DNA of 12,438 nt from an uncultured bacterium (GCA_905215575.1 CAJMQV010000047.1:1-12438); one strand, 5' to 3'; positions 1-7,304 are shown, numbered from the stretch's first letter. Notes: generated by a model from the sequence alone, not told the origin. Made by a program: numbers and translations.

Positions 1-1
1 T

Positions 2-592
2 GATGCCGTGTTTGATAAAGAAGTAGAATTCGATGCAGCCGATATCGAGCCAATGGTAACTTATGGTACCAATCCGGGTATGGGAATGGGTATTACGAAG
101 AATATTCCTTCTTTGGACCAGATTGAGGTGGCCGGTCAGGCTTCTTTCAAGAAAGCACTCGACTATATGGGATTTGCACCGGGTGAGCAAATGATCGGTA
201 AGCCGGTAGATTATGTTTTCTGTGGTTCCTGTACGAATGGAAGAATAGAAGACTTCCGTGCTTTTGCTTCGATTGTGAAGGGACGTAAGAAAGCCGATCA
301 TGTGATTTGCTGGTTAGTACCGGGTTCATGGGCCGTGGCACGTCAGATTGAGGAGGAAGGTCTGGATCAGATTTTCAAGGCGGCAGGATTTGAATTGCGT
401 CAGCCGGGCTGTTCAGCTTGTCTGGCTATGAACGATGACAAGATTCCAGCCGGAAAATTGTCTGTATCTACTTCGAATCGAAATTTTGAAGGCCGCCAGG
501 GCCCTGGAGCACGTACCGTATTGGCCAGTCCGTTGGTTGCGGCAGCTGCAGCGGTAACGGGAGTAATAACAGATCCAAGAACATTAATGTAA
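2..592 (+). CDS. leuC: 3-isopropylmalate dehydratase large subunit, C-terminal part (5' end outside window)
   Basis: With LeuD it forms isopropylmalate isomerase, a cytoplasmic 4Fe-4S enzyme of the aconitase family that converts 2-isopropylmalate to 3-isopropylmalate. It also hydrates and dehydrates citramalate/citraconate. The reading frame is already open at base 2, and only about 196 of the family's roughly 465 residues are present. The visible part carries iron-sulfur ligand motifs CGSCTNGR and GCSACLAMN (the single Cys plus the CxxC pair of aconitase-type enzymes) and the substrate-loop signature STSNRNFEGRQG. The GTG at base 8 is an internal valine codon, not a start. The stop lies 10 bases before leuD, so the two subunits are almost certainly co-transcribed and translated together. 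leuA probably lies upstream but is not visible. Confidence 0.96.
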   Translation, partial: DAVFDKEVEFDAADIEPMVTYGTNPGMGMGITKNIPSLDQIEVAGQASFKKALDYMGFAPGEQMIGKPVDYVFCGSCTNGRIEDFRAFASIVKGRKKADHVICWLVPGSWAVARQIEEEGLDQIFKAAGFELRQPGCSACLAMNDDKIPAGKLSVSTSNRNFEGRQGPGARTVLASPLVAAAAAVTGVITDPRTLM

Positions 593-602
593 AGACGATT
601 CC

Positions 603-1199
603 ATGAAACAGAAATTTGACATCATAACAAGCACTTGTGTGCCCTTGCCTTTGGAAAATGTGGATACCGACCAGATTATTCCGGCACGCTTCCTGAAAGC
701 TACAACTAAGGAAGAGAAGTTTTTCGGTGAGAACCTGTTCCGCGATTGGCGATATAATCCGGATGGTTCCTTGAATCCGGACTTTGTATTAAATAATCCC
801 AAGTATAAAGGAGAGATATTGGTTGCCGGAAAGAATTTCGGAAGCGGTTCCAGCCGTGAGCATGCGGCATGGGCCATTGCCGGATATGGTTTCCGTGTGG
901 TAATCAGCAGTTTCTTTGCCGATATTCATAAGAACAATGAGTTGAACAATTTTGTCTTGCCGGTTGTTGTTTCAGAAGAATTCTTGGCTGAGCTGTTTGC
1001 TTCGATTGATCAGAATCCGGCTACAGAAGTAGAAGTCAATGTTCCGGAACAGACCGTAACGAATAAGGCTACCGGAAGACAGGAACATTTCGAACTGAAC
1101 GGATATAAGAAGTATTGTCTGATGAACGCGCTGGATGACATAGATTTCCTATTGGAAAACAAAGACAAGATCGAAGCCTGGGAGCAGAAATGCATTTAA
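603..1199 (+). CDS. leuD: 3-isopropylmalate dehydratase small subunit
   Basis: This is the swivelling small subunit that completes isopropylmalate isomerase with LeuC. At 198 residues it is the normal length for bacterial LeuD (about 195-200). It opens with a VPLPLENVDTDQIIPARF stretch typical of the family. It carries the substrate-recognition motif GSGSSREHA beginning at about residue 80, followed by the usual FFADIHKNN segment. The ATG is 10 bases after the leuC stop with no strong Shine-Dalgarno, which is normal for Bacteroidetes and suggests translational coupling. cimA follows after 38 bases on the same strand. Because cimA and leuB share the cluster, this subunit probably serves both the leucine and the citramalate-isoleucine routes; that dual use is inferred from the neighbourhood. 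Confidence 0.97.
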   Translation: MKQKFDIITSTCVPLPLENVDTDQIIPARFLKATTKEEKFFGENLFRDWRYNPDGSLNPDFVLNNPKYKGEILVAGKNFGSGSSREHAAWAIAGYGFRVVISSFFADIHKNNELNNFVLPVVVSEEFLAELFASIDQNPATEVEVNVPEQTVTNKATGRQEHFELNGYKKYCLMNALDDIDFLLENKDKIEAWEQKCI

Positions 1200-1237
1200 G
1201 GTTTTCAAGTAAAACACAAAATTAAACCCACAAAGAT

Positions 1238-2806
1238 ATGGAACAGAATAAAACCGTTCGGGTAGAAATCATGGACACCACCTTGCGGGATGGAGAGCAG
1301 ACCAACGGAGTGAGCTTCCTGCCCCATGAGAAACTGATCATAGCCAAGGCTCTGTTGCAGGACTTGAATGTGGACCGGATAGAGGTTGCTTCTGCAAGAG
1401 TTTCGGATGGAGAAATTGAGGCGGTAGGCAATATTTGTCGGTGGGCAGCTCAGGTGGGCATGCTGGATCGGGTAGAAGTTCTGGGATTTGTGGACGGACA
1501 TGCTTCGCTCGATTGGATTGCAAATTGCGGTTGTCGGAAAATCAATCTGCTTTGTAAGGGTTCGCTCAATCATTGTCTGAATCAGTTGAAAAAAACTCCG
1601 GAAGAGCATATCTCCGATATCCGAAATTCATTGGCCTATGCCGAGCAGTTAGGTATCAAGGTAAATGTTTATCTGGAAGATTGGAGTAACGGAATCAAGA
1701 ATTCGCCGGAGTATGTCTTTCAGATAGTAGATGCCTTGCAGCATGAACGCATTGAGCGTTTTATGTTGCCGGATACTTTGGGAGTCCTGAATCCGCTTCA
1801 TCTGGTCAGCTATATGCGCAAGATGGTGAAACGCTATCCGCATCTGCGATTTGATTTTCATGCCCACAATGACTATAATCTGGCCATATCCAATGTGCTG
1901 GCAGCCGTTTTGGCGGGTTGTCGCGGGATTCATACTTCGGTAAACGGGTTGGGCGAGCGTGCCGGAAACGCGCCGCTGGCCAGTGTGCAGGCCATACTGA
2001 AGGACCAGTTTCAGGCCGAAACCGGAATCTGCGAGGACCGTTTGAATGAGGTAAGCCGTTTGGTGGAGAGCTATTCAGGAATTGCCATACCGCCTAACCA
2101 ACCAATTACAGGCGAAAGCGTGTTTACTCAAGTGGCCGGTGTGCATGCCGATGGCGACAATAAGGCGAATCTCTATTGCAATGCTCTGTTGCCGGAACGA
2201 TTCGGACGCAAGCGCGAATATGCTTTGGGCAAGAACAGTGGTAAGGCCAATATCCTGAAGAATCTGGAAGAATTAGGCCTGGAACTGACTCCGGAGCAGA
2301 CCAAAAAGGTAACTGAGCGTATCATTGAATTGGGAGATAAGAAGGAACTCGTCACACAGAATGATTTGCCTTTTATTGTTGCCGATGTGTTGAAACATGG
2401 TGCTCCAGAAGAACATGTGCGTTTGCTGAGTTATATGGTGACTACCGCCTATGGTTTGAAACCGATGGCTTGTGTTCGTCTGGAAGTTAACGGGCAGGCC
2501 TATGAGGCCCAGGCATCGGGCGACGGACAGTTTGATGCCTTTATGCGGGCCACCATGTCCATTTATAAAGAGCGGCTGCACCGTGAGTTTCCCTGGTTGG
2601 CCAATTATAATGTGACAATTCCTCCGGGAGGACGTACAGATGCGTTTGTGCAGACTGTCATTACCTGGAACTGGAATCAGAATACCTTGCGGACTCGTGG
2701 ACTTGATGCCGATCAGACAGAAGCGGCCATTAAGGCAACAATCAAAATGTTGAACCTCATCGAGAAAGATTATGCCTGTGAAGATTCCCATAAAACTTGC
2801 GAATGA
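1238..2806 (+). CDS. cimA: (R)-citramalate synthase, Leptospira-type (LeuA-family with regulatory domain)
   Basis: It likely condenses pyruvate with acetyl-CoA to (R)-citramalate, the first step of the threonine-independent isoleucine pathway. The 522-residue protein has a TIM-barrel catalytic domain with TTLRDGEQ (R17, D18), HAHND (H208, H210), GERAGN (N244) and AGVHADG (H303), then a LeuA-type dimerising regulatory domain from about residue 400. Recalled similarity to the Leptospira interrogans enzyme is strong throughout, including the ASARVS, ILGFVDG-like and NVYLEDWSNG segments. The residues I recall as its pyruvate pocket (Leu81, Leu104, Tyr144) fall on L82, L105 and Y145 here. Automatic annotation often calls such genes 2-isopropylmalate synthase. 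It sits between leuD and leuB, whose products can carry citramalate on to 2-oxobutyrate. The 78-base gap before leuB shows no terminator or promoter. Specificity is inferred, not proven. Confidence 0.85.
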   Translation: MEQNKTVRVEIMDTTLRDGEQTNGVSFLPHEKLIIAKALLQDLNVDRIEVASARVSDGEIEAVGNICRWAAQVGMLDRVEVLGFVDGHASLDWIANCGCRKINLLCKGSLNHCLNQLKKTPEEHISDIRNSLAYAEQLGIKVNVYLEDWSNGIKNSPEYVFQIVDALQHERIERFMLPDTLGVLNPLHLVSYMRKMVKRYPHLRFDFHAHNDYNLAISNVLAAVLAGCRGIHTSVNGLGERAGNAPLASVQAILKDQFQAETGICEDRLNEVSRLVESYSGIAIPPNQPITGESVFTQVAGVHADGDNKANLYCNALLPERFGRKREYALGKNSGKANILKNLEELGLELTPEQTKKVTERIIELGDKKELVTQNDLPFIVADVLKHGAPEEHVRLLSYMVTTAYGLKPMACVRLEVNGQAYEAQASGDGQFDAFMRATMSIYKERLHREFPWLANYNVTIPPGGRTDAFVQTVITWNWNQNTLRTRGLDADQTEAAIKATIKMLNLIEKDYACEDSHKTCE

Positions 2807-2884
2807 CTTATTGGGATCAGATCAAGCATTGTTGATAAATATAGTGATAAGAAAAAGAAGAAAATAAATAAAAACGAATAGATT

Positions 2885-3946
2885 ATGGATTTGAAAATAG
2901 CCGTATTGCCGGGTGATGGAATCGGACCGGAGATTTCGGAACAGGGAGTTGCTGTCATGACAGCCGTTTGTGAGAAGTTTGGTCACAATGTATCTTATGA
3001 ATATGCTCTTTGTGGAGCAGCTGCCATCGATGCCGTGGGCGATCCGTTCCCGGAAGATACGTATCAAAAATGTATGGCAGCGGATGCCGTACTTTTCTCT
3101 TCAGTAGGTGATCCTAAGTTTGACAATGATCCTACAGCTAAGGTTCGTCCGGAGCAGGGTTTGTTGGCCATGCGTAAGAAACTCGGACTTTTTGCGAATA
3201 TCCGTCCGGTAGAGACTTTTGAATGTCTGATTCATCAGTCTCCTTTGAAAGAGGATTTGGTGCGCGGCGCTGACTTTATCTGCATCCGTGAGCTGACCGG
3301 AGGTATGTATTTCGGAGAAAAATATCAGGACAACGAGAAAGCCTACGATACCAACGCCTATACCCGTCCGGAAATTGAGCGTATCCTTAAAGTGGCTTTT
3401 GAATATGCCCGTCGCCGTCGTAAGCACCTTACGGTTGTGGATAAGGCCAATGTTTTGGCCTCAAGCCGTCTGTGGCGTCAGATTGCCAAGGAAATGGCTC
3501 CTCAGTATCCGGATGTAGAAACTGATTATATGTTTGTGGACAATGCGGCTATGCGCATGATTCAGGATCCTCGTTTCTTCGATGTGATGGTAACCGAGAA
3601 CACCTTTGGTGATATCCTTACAGATGAAGGTTCTTGTATTACCGGATCAATGGGACTGTTGCCGTCGGCTTCTACCGGTGAGCATACTCCGGTTTTCGAA
3701 CCGATTCACGGTTCATGGCCTCAGGCCAAGGGCTTGAACATTGCCAATCCGCTGGCACAGATCCTTTCTGTAGCTATGTTGTTTGAGTATTTTGATTTGA
3801 AGGAGGAAGGAGCTATGATTCGCAAGGCTGTCAATGCTTCGCTTGACGCTCATGTTCGTACTCCGGAAATCCAGGTTGAGGGTGGCGCCAAATATGGTAC
3901 GAAGGAAGTTGGTCAATGGATCGTTGATTATATCAAAAAGGCTTAA
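2885..3946 (+). CDS. leuB: 3-isopropylmalate dehydrogenase
   Basis: This cytoplasmic beta-decarboxylating dehydrogenase oxidises 3-isopropylmalate to 2-oxoisocaproate and can act on 3-methylmalate in the citramalate route. At 353 residues it has the family length. Visible landmarks are the N-terminal GDGIGPEI, substrate arginines R97, R107 and R135, Y142 in GGMYFG, K187 in VVDKANVL, and metal-binding aspartates D219, D243 and D247 in the VDNAAM and NTFGDILTDE segments. The coenzyme loop is unusual. Where typical NAD-dependent enzymes have HGSAPDIAGKGIANP, this one reads HGSWPQAKGLNIANP, so the ribose-binding Asp is Gln280 with Lys282 nearby. It is the last gene of the leu cluster and is followed after 18 bases by a strong terminator. 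Confidence 0.96.
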   Translation: MDLKIAVLPGDGIGPEISEQGVAVMTAVCEKFGHNVSYEYALCGAAAIDAVGDPFPEDTYQKCMAADAVLFSSVGDPKFDNDPTAKVRPEQGLLAMRKKLGLFANIRPVETFECLIHQSPLKEDLVRGADFICIRELTGGMYFGEKYQDNEKAYDTNAYTRPEIERILKVAFEYARRRRKHLTVVDKANVLASSRLWRQIAKEMAPQYPDVETDYMFVDNAAMRMIQDPRFFDVMVTENTFGDILTDEGSCITGSMGLLPSASTGEHTPVFEPIHGSWPQAKGLNIANPLAQILSVAMLFEYFDLKEEGAMIRKAVNASLDAHVRTPEIQVEGGAKYGTKEVGQWIVDYIKKA

Positions 3947-3964
3947 CCTCAAGTAATAAAAGAC

Positions 3965-4004
3965 AAAAAGTTCCTGCTCTGTTCCGGAGCCAGGAACTTT
4001 TTTT
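3965..4004 (+). terminator. Intrinsic terminator of the leu operon
   Basis: A perfect 12-bp stem (3965-3976 with 3991-4002, arm AAAAAGTTCCTG) closes a 14-base loop and runs into seven consecutive T residues. It begins 18 bases after the leuB stop, as expected for a Rho-independent terminator. Because the arms are A-rich and T-rich it could also work in reverse, but the reverse direction has no gene to terminate. Confidence 0.9.
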
Positions 4005-4005
4005 A

Positions 4006-4013
4006 TACATTTG
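4006..4013 (+). promoter_or_regulatory. Possible -7 box for the TPR gene
   Basis: TACATTTG matches the Bacteroidetes -7 consensus TAnnTTTG exactly and lies just after the leu terminator, where a new promoter is expected. No convincing TTTG-like -33 element is seen upstream, and the leader to the ATG at 4116 would be about 95 bases, so the assignment is tentative. Confidence 0.35.
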
Positions 4014-4115
4014 TTCCGGATCTGTTTGCCTGTAGTTGGGTAATGTCTTTTGGGGATAAGAAAAGCAGATCGGGTTTCTATATGAATTAATTTCCTAATG
4101 TTAGGACATCCTATT

Positions 4116-4940
4116 ATGAAAAAAACATTATTGGCTTTATATCTTCTGGCAGGGGCGTTTTCCGCATCGGCACAGAGTTATCAGGATTTAGTGAAACAAG
4201 GGCTCGATGCCATTTCGCGCGACAGTCTGATGCAGGCTGAAGATTTATTTCGTGCAGCTTTGAAAAAAGAGCCGGCTTTGAAGTCAAATGCTTTATTGTT
4301 TAATTATATCGGACAGATACAGGAGAAGACCGGACGTGATGCTGAGGCATTGGAATCCTATAATTTAGGAATAAATCTGTCTCCTCATACAATGGGACTT
4401 CTGTTAAACCGTGCAGCTCTGTATATGCGTACCGGGCGCAAGGAGAAGGCTTTGACGGACTACAGCGATATACTTGATTTGAATCCGGACCATCGCCATG
4501 CCTTGATGATGCGGGCCTATATCTATACATCTCAGAATCTTTTCAAGAATGCACGTTTGGATTATGAACATCTTCTTCGTCTTGAACCGGACAACGAGGA
4601 TGCTATATTAGGGTTGCTTTTGTTAAATGACAAAGATAACCGACCCAAGGAGGCCATGGATCAGATTAATCAGCTGATTCAGAAAAGTCCCCGTCGTGCC
4701 GATTATTATATAGTCCGTGCCGAGATGGAGATGAACCGTAAAGCCTATGAATCTGCGGAAGTGGATTATATGAAAGCTATAGAACTGGAGCCTGAGAATG
4801 TGATTTATTATATGAATCGTGCGTCATATTATATAAAGACCGGACAAAAGGACAAAGCGCGTCAGGATCTGAAAAAAGCCAGTTCCCTGAATGCTGATCC
4901 TGGAGAACTGGCTGATCTATATCAACAGCTTGAAGATTAA
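4116..4940 (+). CDS. Secreted TPR-repeat protein
   Basis: This 274-residue exported protein is built almost wholly of tetratricopeptide repeats, which are helical protein-binding scaffolds; its partner is unknown. I chose the ATG at 4116 rather than the in-frame ATG at 4098. It gives a clean signal peptide (Lys-Lys, hydrophobic core, then ASA before QSY, a signal peptidase I site) and has AGGA about 9 bases upstream. After the signal come two less regular repeats. Five contiguous 34-residue repeats follow, starting near GLLLNRAALY, HALMMRAYIY, DAILGLLLLN, DYYIVRAEME and IYYMNRASYY; the fifth repeat ends only about ten residues before the C-terminus. Four of the five have Arg-Ala at repeat positions 6-7. 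There is no transmembrane anchor or lipobox, so a periplasmic location is likely. The stop codon overlaps that of the convergent lipoprotein gene. Confidence 0.88.
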   Translation: MKKTLLALYLLAGAFSASAQSYQDLVKQGLDAISRDSLMQAEDLFRAALKKEPALKSNALLFNYIGQIQEKTGRDAEALESYNLGINLSPHTMGLLLNRAALYMRTGRKEKALTDYSDILDLNPDHRHALMMRAYIYTSQNLFKNARLDYEHLLRLEPDNEDAILGLLLLNDKDNRPKEAMDQINQLIQKSPRRADYYIVRAEMEMNRKAYESAEVDYMKAIELEPENVIYYMNRASYYIKTGQKDKARQDLKKASSLNADPGELADLYQQLED

Positions 4941-5332
4941 TTCCTGTTTTCGGGTAATGCTTCAGATTTTACGGCTGTCTTGGAAATTATTTTCTTTAGA
5001 GTATAGATGTATTTTGAGGCATCTTGAGGTATATTCTTGCGTTCGGTACGTTGCAGGAGCAATAGATATTCGTATCCAGGCTCATAATGAAATCCTTGGA
5101 TATCAGAATAGAAATATTGCCATTCCTCTGTCGGTTTATATTTGATCAGAAAACATGATTGTGGGCCAACACCATGCCCGATTCTTTTTTCAGATGCAAC
5201 GAACATCTGAATTTCTATGCTTTTGTTTGTTGTTTCAGAGGTGGTTTCCTGCAAATTTGTTTTTGAGGTGCTGCATGAGGCAGACAAACAAAGAATGGAT
5301 AGCAGGAGAAAGATATTTGAGATATATTTCAT
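4937..5332 (-). CDS. Small lipoprotein with DUF4377 domain
   Basis: The 131-residue product starts with a lipoprotein-like leader: MKYISN, a Leu/Ile-rich core, then LSASC with the likely lipidated Cys at residue 20. A short Ser/Thr-rich linker follows. The globular part resembles DUF4377, with GVGPQSC, an aromatic EWQYFY segment, GF.YEPGYEY, and a closing IPQDASKYIYTLKKII. DUF4377 often occurs near META/HslJ-like domains in envelope proteins; its function is unknown to me. An in-frame ATG at 5392 would add 20 residues. I rejected it because it lies inside the purA terminator hairpin and would bury the signal peptide. No acidic lipoprotein export signal follows the Cys, so retention on the periplasmic side is plausible. 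Its stop overlaps that of the TPR gene. Confidence 0.8.
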   Translation of the reverse strand: MKYISNIFLLLSILCLSASCSTSKTNLQETTSETTNKSIEIQMFVASEKRIGHGVGPQSCFLIKYKPTEEWQYFYSDIQGFHYEPGYEYLLLLQRTERKNIPQDASKYIYTLKKIISKTAVKSEALPENRN

Positions 5333-5347
5333 ATAATGGAAACTGAT

Positions 5348-5410
5348 TAAAAACAGAAATGTCAGCAGGTCTGAAGAATAGGAAATTTTCATCAGTCTGC
5401 TGACATTTCT
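5348..5410 (-). terminator. Long hairpin terminator after purA
   Basis: A perfect 14-bp inverted repeat (5354-5367 with 5397-5410, arm AGAAATGTCAGCAG) lies about 40 bases beyond the purA stop. The loop can pair further (CTGATGAA with TTCTTCAG, one mismatch), making a stem of more than 20 bp. Read on the minus strand it is followed by GTTTTT, giving a Rho-independent terminator. The lipoprotein ATG is only about 20 bases further on, so the gene needs read-through or a promoter embedded here. Confidence 0.82.
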
Positions 5411-5450
5411 ATTTATGAATTAAAACTTTTAAATAAGACGCTTTGGTCTT

Positions 5451-6725
5451 TTATTTGTTGCGAATGATAGTCTGAGCACGATCCGGACCTACAGACAGGA
5501 TAGTGATCGGAGTTTCCAATTCGTCTTCCAAGAACTGAATATAGTTCTTGAATGCTTCTGGGAAATCCTTTTCATCGGTAATGCCGGTCAAATCGCACTG
5601 CCATCCCGGGATGTCTTTGTATACAGCCTCGCAGCCTTCTGTTTCAAACGGTACATTCTCCAGAATAACACCGTCTTTCTTATAAGCTACACATGCCTTA
5701 ATGGTTTCAAAGCTGTCCAGAACGTCGCTCTTCATCATAACCAGCTGAGTCACACCATTGATCATGATGGCATATTTCAAAGCTACCAGATCTACCCAAC
5801 CGCAACGACGGTTTCTTCCGGTAACTGCGCCATATTCGTGACCGATTTCACGGATCTTGTCACCAGTCTCATCAAACAGCTCTACCGGGAATGGGCCTGA
5901 ACCTACACGGGTGCTGTAAGCTTTAAAGATACCGAATACCTCACCAACCTGTTTCGGGCCGATACCTAATCCGGTGCAAACACCGCCGCTGGTTGTATTG
6001 GATGAGCTGACGAACGGATAAGTACCATGATCGATATCCAGCATAGTACCCTGAGCGCCTTCTGCCAACACACTCTTGCCTTCTTTCAAATATTGATTGA
6101 TTTCTACTTCGGTGTCTGTCAATGGGAAAGTACTCATGTAACGGATGCCTTCCATCCAAGCCTTTTCTGCTTCTGTAATATCGTAATCAGTGAAGTTCAA
6201 GTCTTTCAGGATCTGCTCATGTCTGGCTTTCAGAGTCTGATATTTGCTTTCAAAGTTTTCCAGAATATCACCTACACGCAAACCGATACGACTGGCCTTG
6301 TCGCTATATGTAGGACCGATTCCTTTTCCTGTTGTACCCACTTTGTTTTTACCTTTTGCAGCTTCATAAGCACGGTCAAGTACTCTGTGAGTCGGCAGAA
6401 TCAGGTGAGCACGTTTGCTGATATGGAGTCTTTTCTTCAGATCATATCCGGCTGTTTCCAGTTCTTTGGCTTCCGCCATGAAGAGATCCGGTGCAATAAC
6501 GCAACCATTACCGATAATATTGATCTTGTCTTCTGCAAAAATTCCGGAAGGAATAGATCTGAGGACAAATTTCTTACCTTCGAAAATGATGGTGTGACCG
6601 GCATTAGGACCACCGGCAAATCTGGCAACAACATCATATTTCGGAGTAAACACGTCTACTACCTTACCTTTTCCTTCATCTCCGAATACGATTCCAAGAA
6701 GGGCATCTACTTTTCCTTTTTCCAT
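5451..6725 (-). CDS. purA: Adenylosuccinate synthetase
   Basis: This cytoplasmic enzyme joins IMP and aspartate with GTP hydrolysis to make adenylosuccinate, the first committed step to AMP. At 424 residues it fits the family (about 430). Motifs in order are GDEGKGK with the catalytic Asp at residue 16, GGPNAGHT with His44, GTTGKGIGP, EGAQGTMLDIDHGTYPFV, SSNTTSGGV, STRVGSGPFP, TGRNRRCGWVD, the guanine-binding MMKSDVLD, and SVGPDR near the C-terminus. All key residues appear intact. One oddity is that the residues before the first motif read GIVFGDEGKGK instead of the usual GxQWGDEGKGK. The gene starts 30 bases after the fur-like gene on the same strand, so the two are probably one transcript from the promoter near 7235, ended by the hairpin at 5348-5410. 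Confidence 0.97.
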   Translation of the reverse strand: MEKGKVDALLGIVFGDEGKGKVVDVFTPKYDVVARFAGGPNAGHTIIFEGKKFVLRSIPSGIFAEDKINIIGNGCVIAPDLFMAEAKELETAGYDLKKRLHISKRAHLILPTHRVLDRAYEAAKGKNKVGTTGKGIGPTYSDKASRIGLRVGDILENFESKYQTLKARHEQILKDLNFTDYDITEAEKAWMEGIRYMSTFPLTDTEVEINQYLKEGKSVLAEGAQGTMLDIDHGTYPFVSSSNTTSGGVCTGLGIGPKQVGEVFGIFKAYSTRVGSGPFPVELFDETGDKIREIGHEYGAVTGRNRRCGWVDLVALKYAIMINGVTQLVMMKSDVLDSFETIKACVAYKKDGVILENVPFETEGCEAVYKDIPGWQCDLTGITDEKDFPEAFKNYIQFLEDELETPITILSVGPDRAQTIIRNK

Positions 6726-6755
6726 AATTGGATATTTATTGTTTATTCTTTTTGT

Positions 6756-7214
6756 TTATTTATCCATACATGCCTTACATTTGGCACACATACCATATAA
6801 ATGAAGTCTGAAATTTTCAATTTTAAAATCTGAGATTCCGATGTTATATAATTGTGAGGCGATGTAATCGTTTGAAATCAGTTTTGTTTCTCTGCAGTGT
6901 CTGCATGTAAGTTCGATTAGGTTTTGGTTTCCATATACCTTGCAGTACACTGTGCTGTTTTTATCTTTCAATTCATTGATGACGCTTGCATCTAATAAAA
7001 TTCGAATGCAATTATACACTGTTGATCGGCAGATATGAACTTTTGGAAATAATTCCTGATGTTTTTGGAGAATGTCTTCTATAGACACCTTATCCTCCAT
7101 GTTGTATATCGTCTTTAGAACTGTTTCGCGCTCTAATGTTTTTCTTAAACCATTTTCGGTAATATAATCAGTCAGGGCTTTTAGAGCCAAAATTTCTGCG
7201 CTATCTTCTTGCAT
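6756..7214 (-). CDS. Fur-family transcriptional regulator with degenerate sensing site
   Basis: The 152-residue protein has the Fur layout: an N-terminal winged helix (LRKTLERETVLKTIY, then recognition helix around STVYNCIRILL, residues 63-74) and a C-terminal dimerisation domain. The structural zinc site is present as C104/C107 (TCRHC) and C143/C146 (MCAKC), with an extra Cys149. The regulatory metal ligands are missing. The canonical HHDH before the first CxxC reads NLIE here (98-101), and the later conserved His before RLxxYG is Phe135. It therefore may not sense iron, manganese or peroxide as Fur, Mur or PerR do; that is inference. It is first in a two-gene minus-strand unit with purA, 30 bases apart. 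It could be a constitutive or zinc-only regulator. Confidence 0.88.
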   Translation of the reverse strand: MQEDSAEILALKALTDYITENGLRKTLERETVLKTIYNMEDKVSIEDILQKHQELFPKVHICRSTVYNCIRILLDASVINELKDKNSTVYCKVYGNQNLIELTCRHCRETKLISNDYIASQLYNIGISDFKIENFRLHLYGMCAKCKACMDK

Positions 7215-7234
7215 GTTTATATAGTTATTTGCAA

Positions 7235-7242
7235 CAAAGTTA
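7235..7242 (-). promoter_or_regulatory. -7 box of the fur-purA unit
   Basis: On the minus strand this reads TAACTTTG, an exact match to the Bacteroidetes -7 consensus TAnnTTTG. It lies 20 bases before the fur-like ATG, giving a short leader of about 14 bases. A good -33 TTTG is not seen. The same octamer precedes recQ. Confidence 0.55.
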
Positions 7243-7278
7243 GTGCTTTTTAATGAAAGCGTACCTATCCCTAAAAAT

Positions 7279-7294
7279 ATTTTTCAGAAAAAAT
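7279..7294 (-). terminator. Weak AT-only hairpin after the AlkD-like gene
   Basis: Ten bases past the stop, the minus strand can fold a 6-bp ATTTTT/AAAAAT stem with a 4-base loop, followed by ATTTTTAGG. The stem has no GC pairs, so termination here would be inefficient and read-through into fur-purA is possible. Confidence 0.25.
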
Positions 7295-7304
7295 GGTCTA
7301 ATCT

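Noticed and set aside
2273..2791. 172-codon open frame on the - strand inside cimA
   Set aside because: It lies opposite the conserved C-terminal domain of CimA and shows no family motif.
4098..4115. Upstream ATG for the TPR protein
   Set aside because: It adds MLGHPI before a good Lys-Lys signal peptide; the ATG at 4116 has the better spacing to AGGA and a normal signal sequence.
4891..5145. 84-codon + strand frame after the TPR gene
   Set aside because: It overlaps the TPR 3' end out of frame and runs opposite the DUF4377 lipoprotein, whose domain is recognisable.
5333..5392. Longer start for the lipoprotein (ATG at 5392)
   Set aside because: It would place 20 extra residues before the signal peptide, and the start lies inside the purA terminator hairpin.
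6027..6800. 257-codon open frame on the + strand opposite purA
   Set aside because: It is antisense to a complete, motif-perfect purA, has no recognisable domain and a Phe/Ser/Cys-rich composition typical of a reverse-frame shadow.
7273..7284. AAAAATATTTTT palindrome between fur-like and AlkD-like genes
   Set aside because: A simple AT palindrome in AT-rich intergenic DNA is likely by chance and does not lie at a promoter position.
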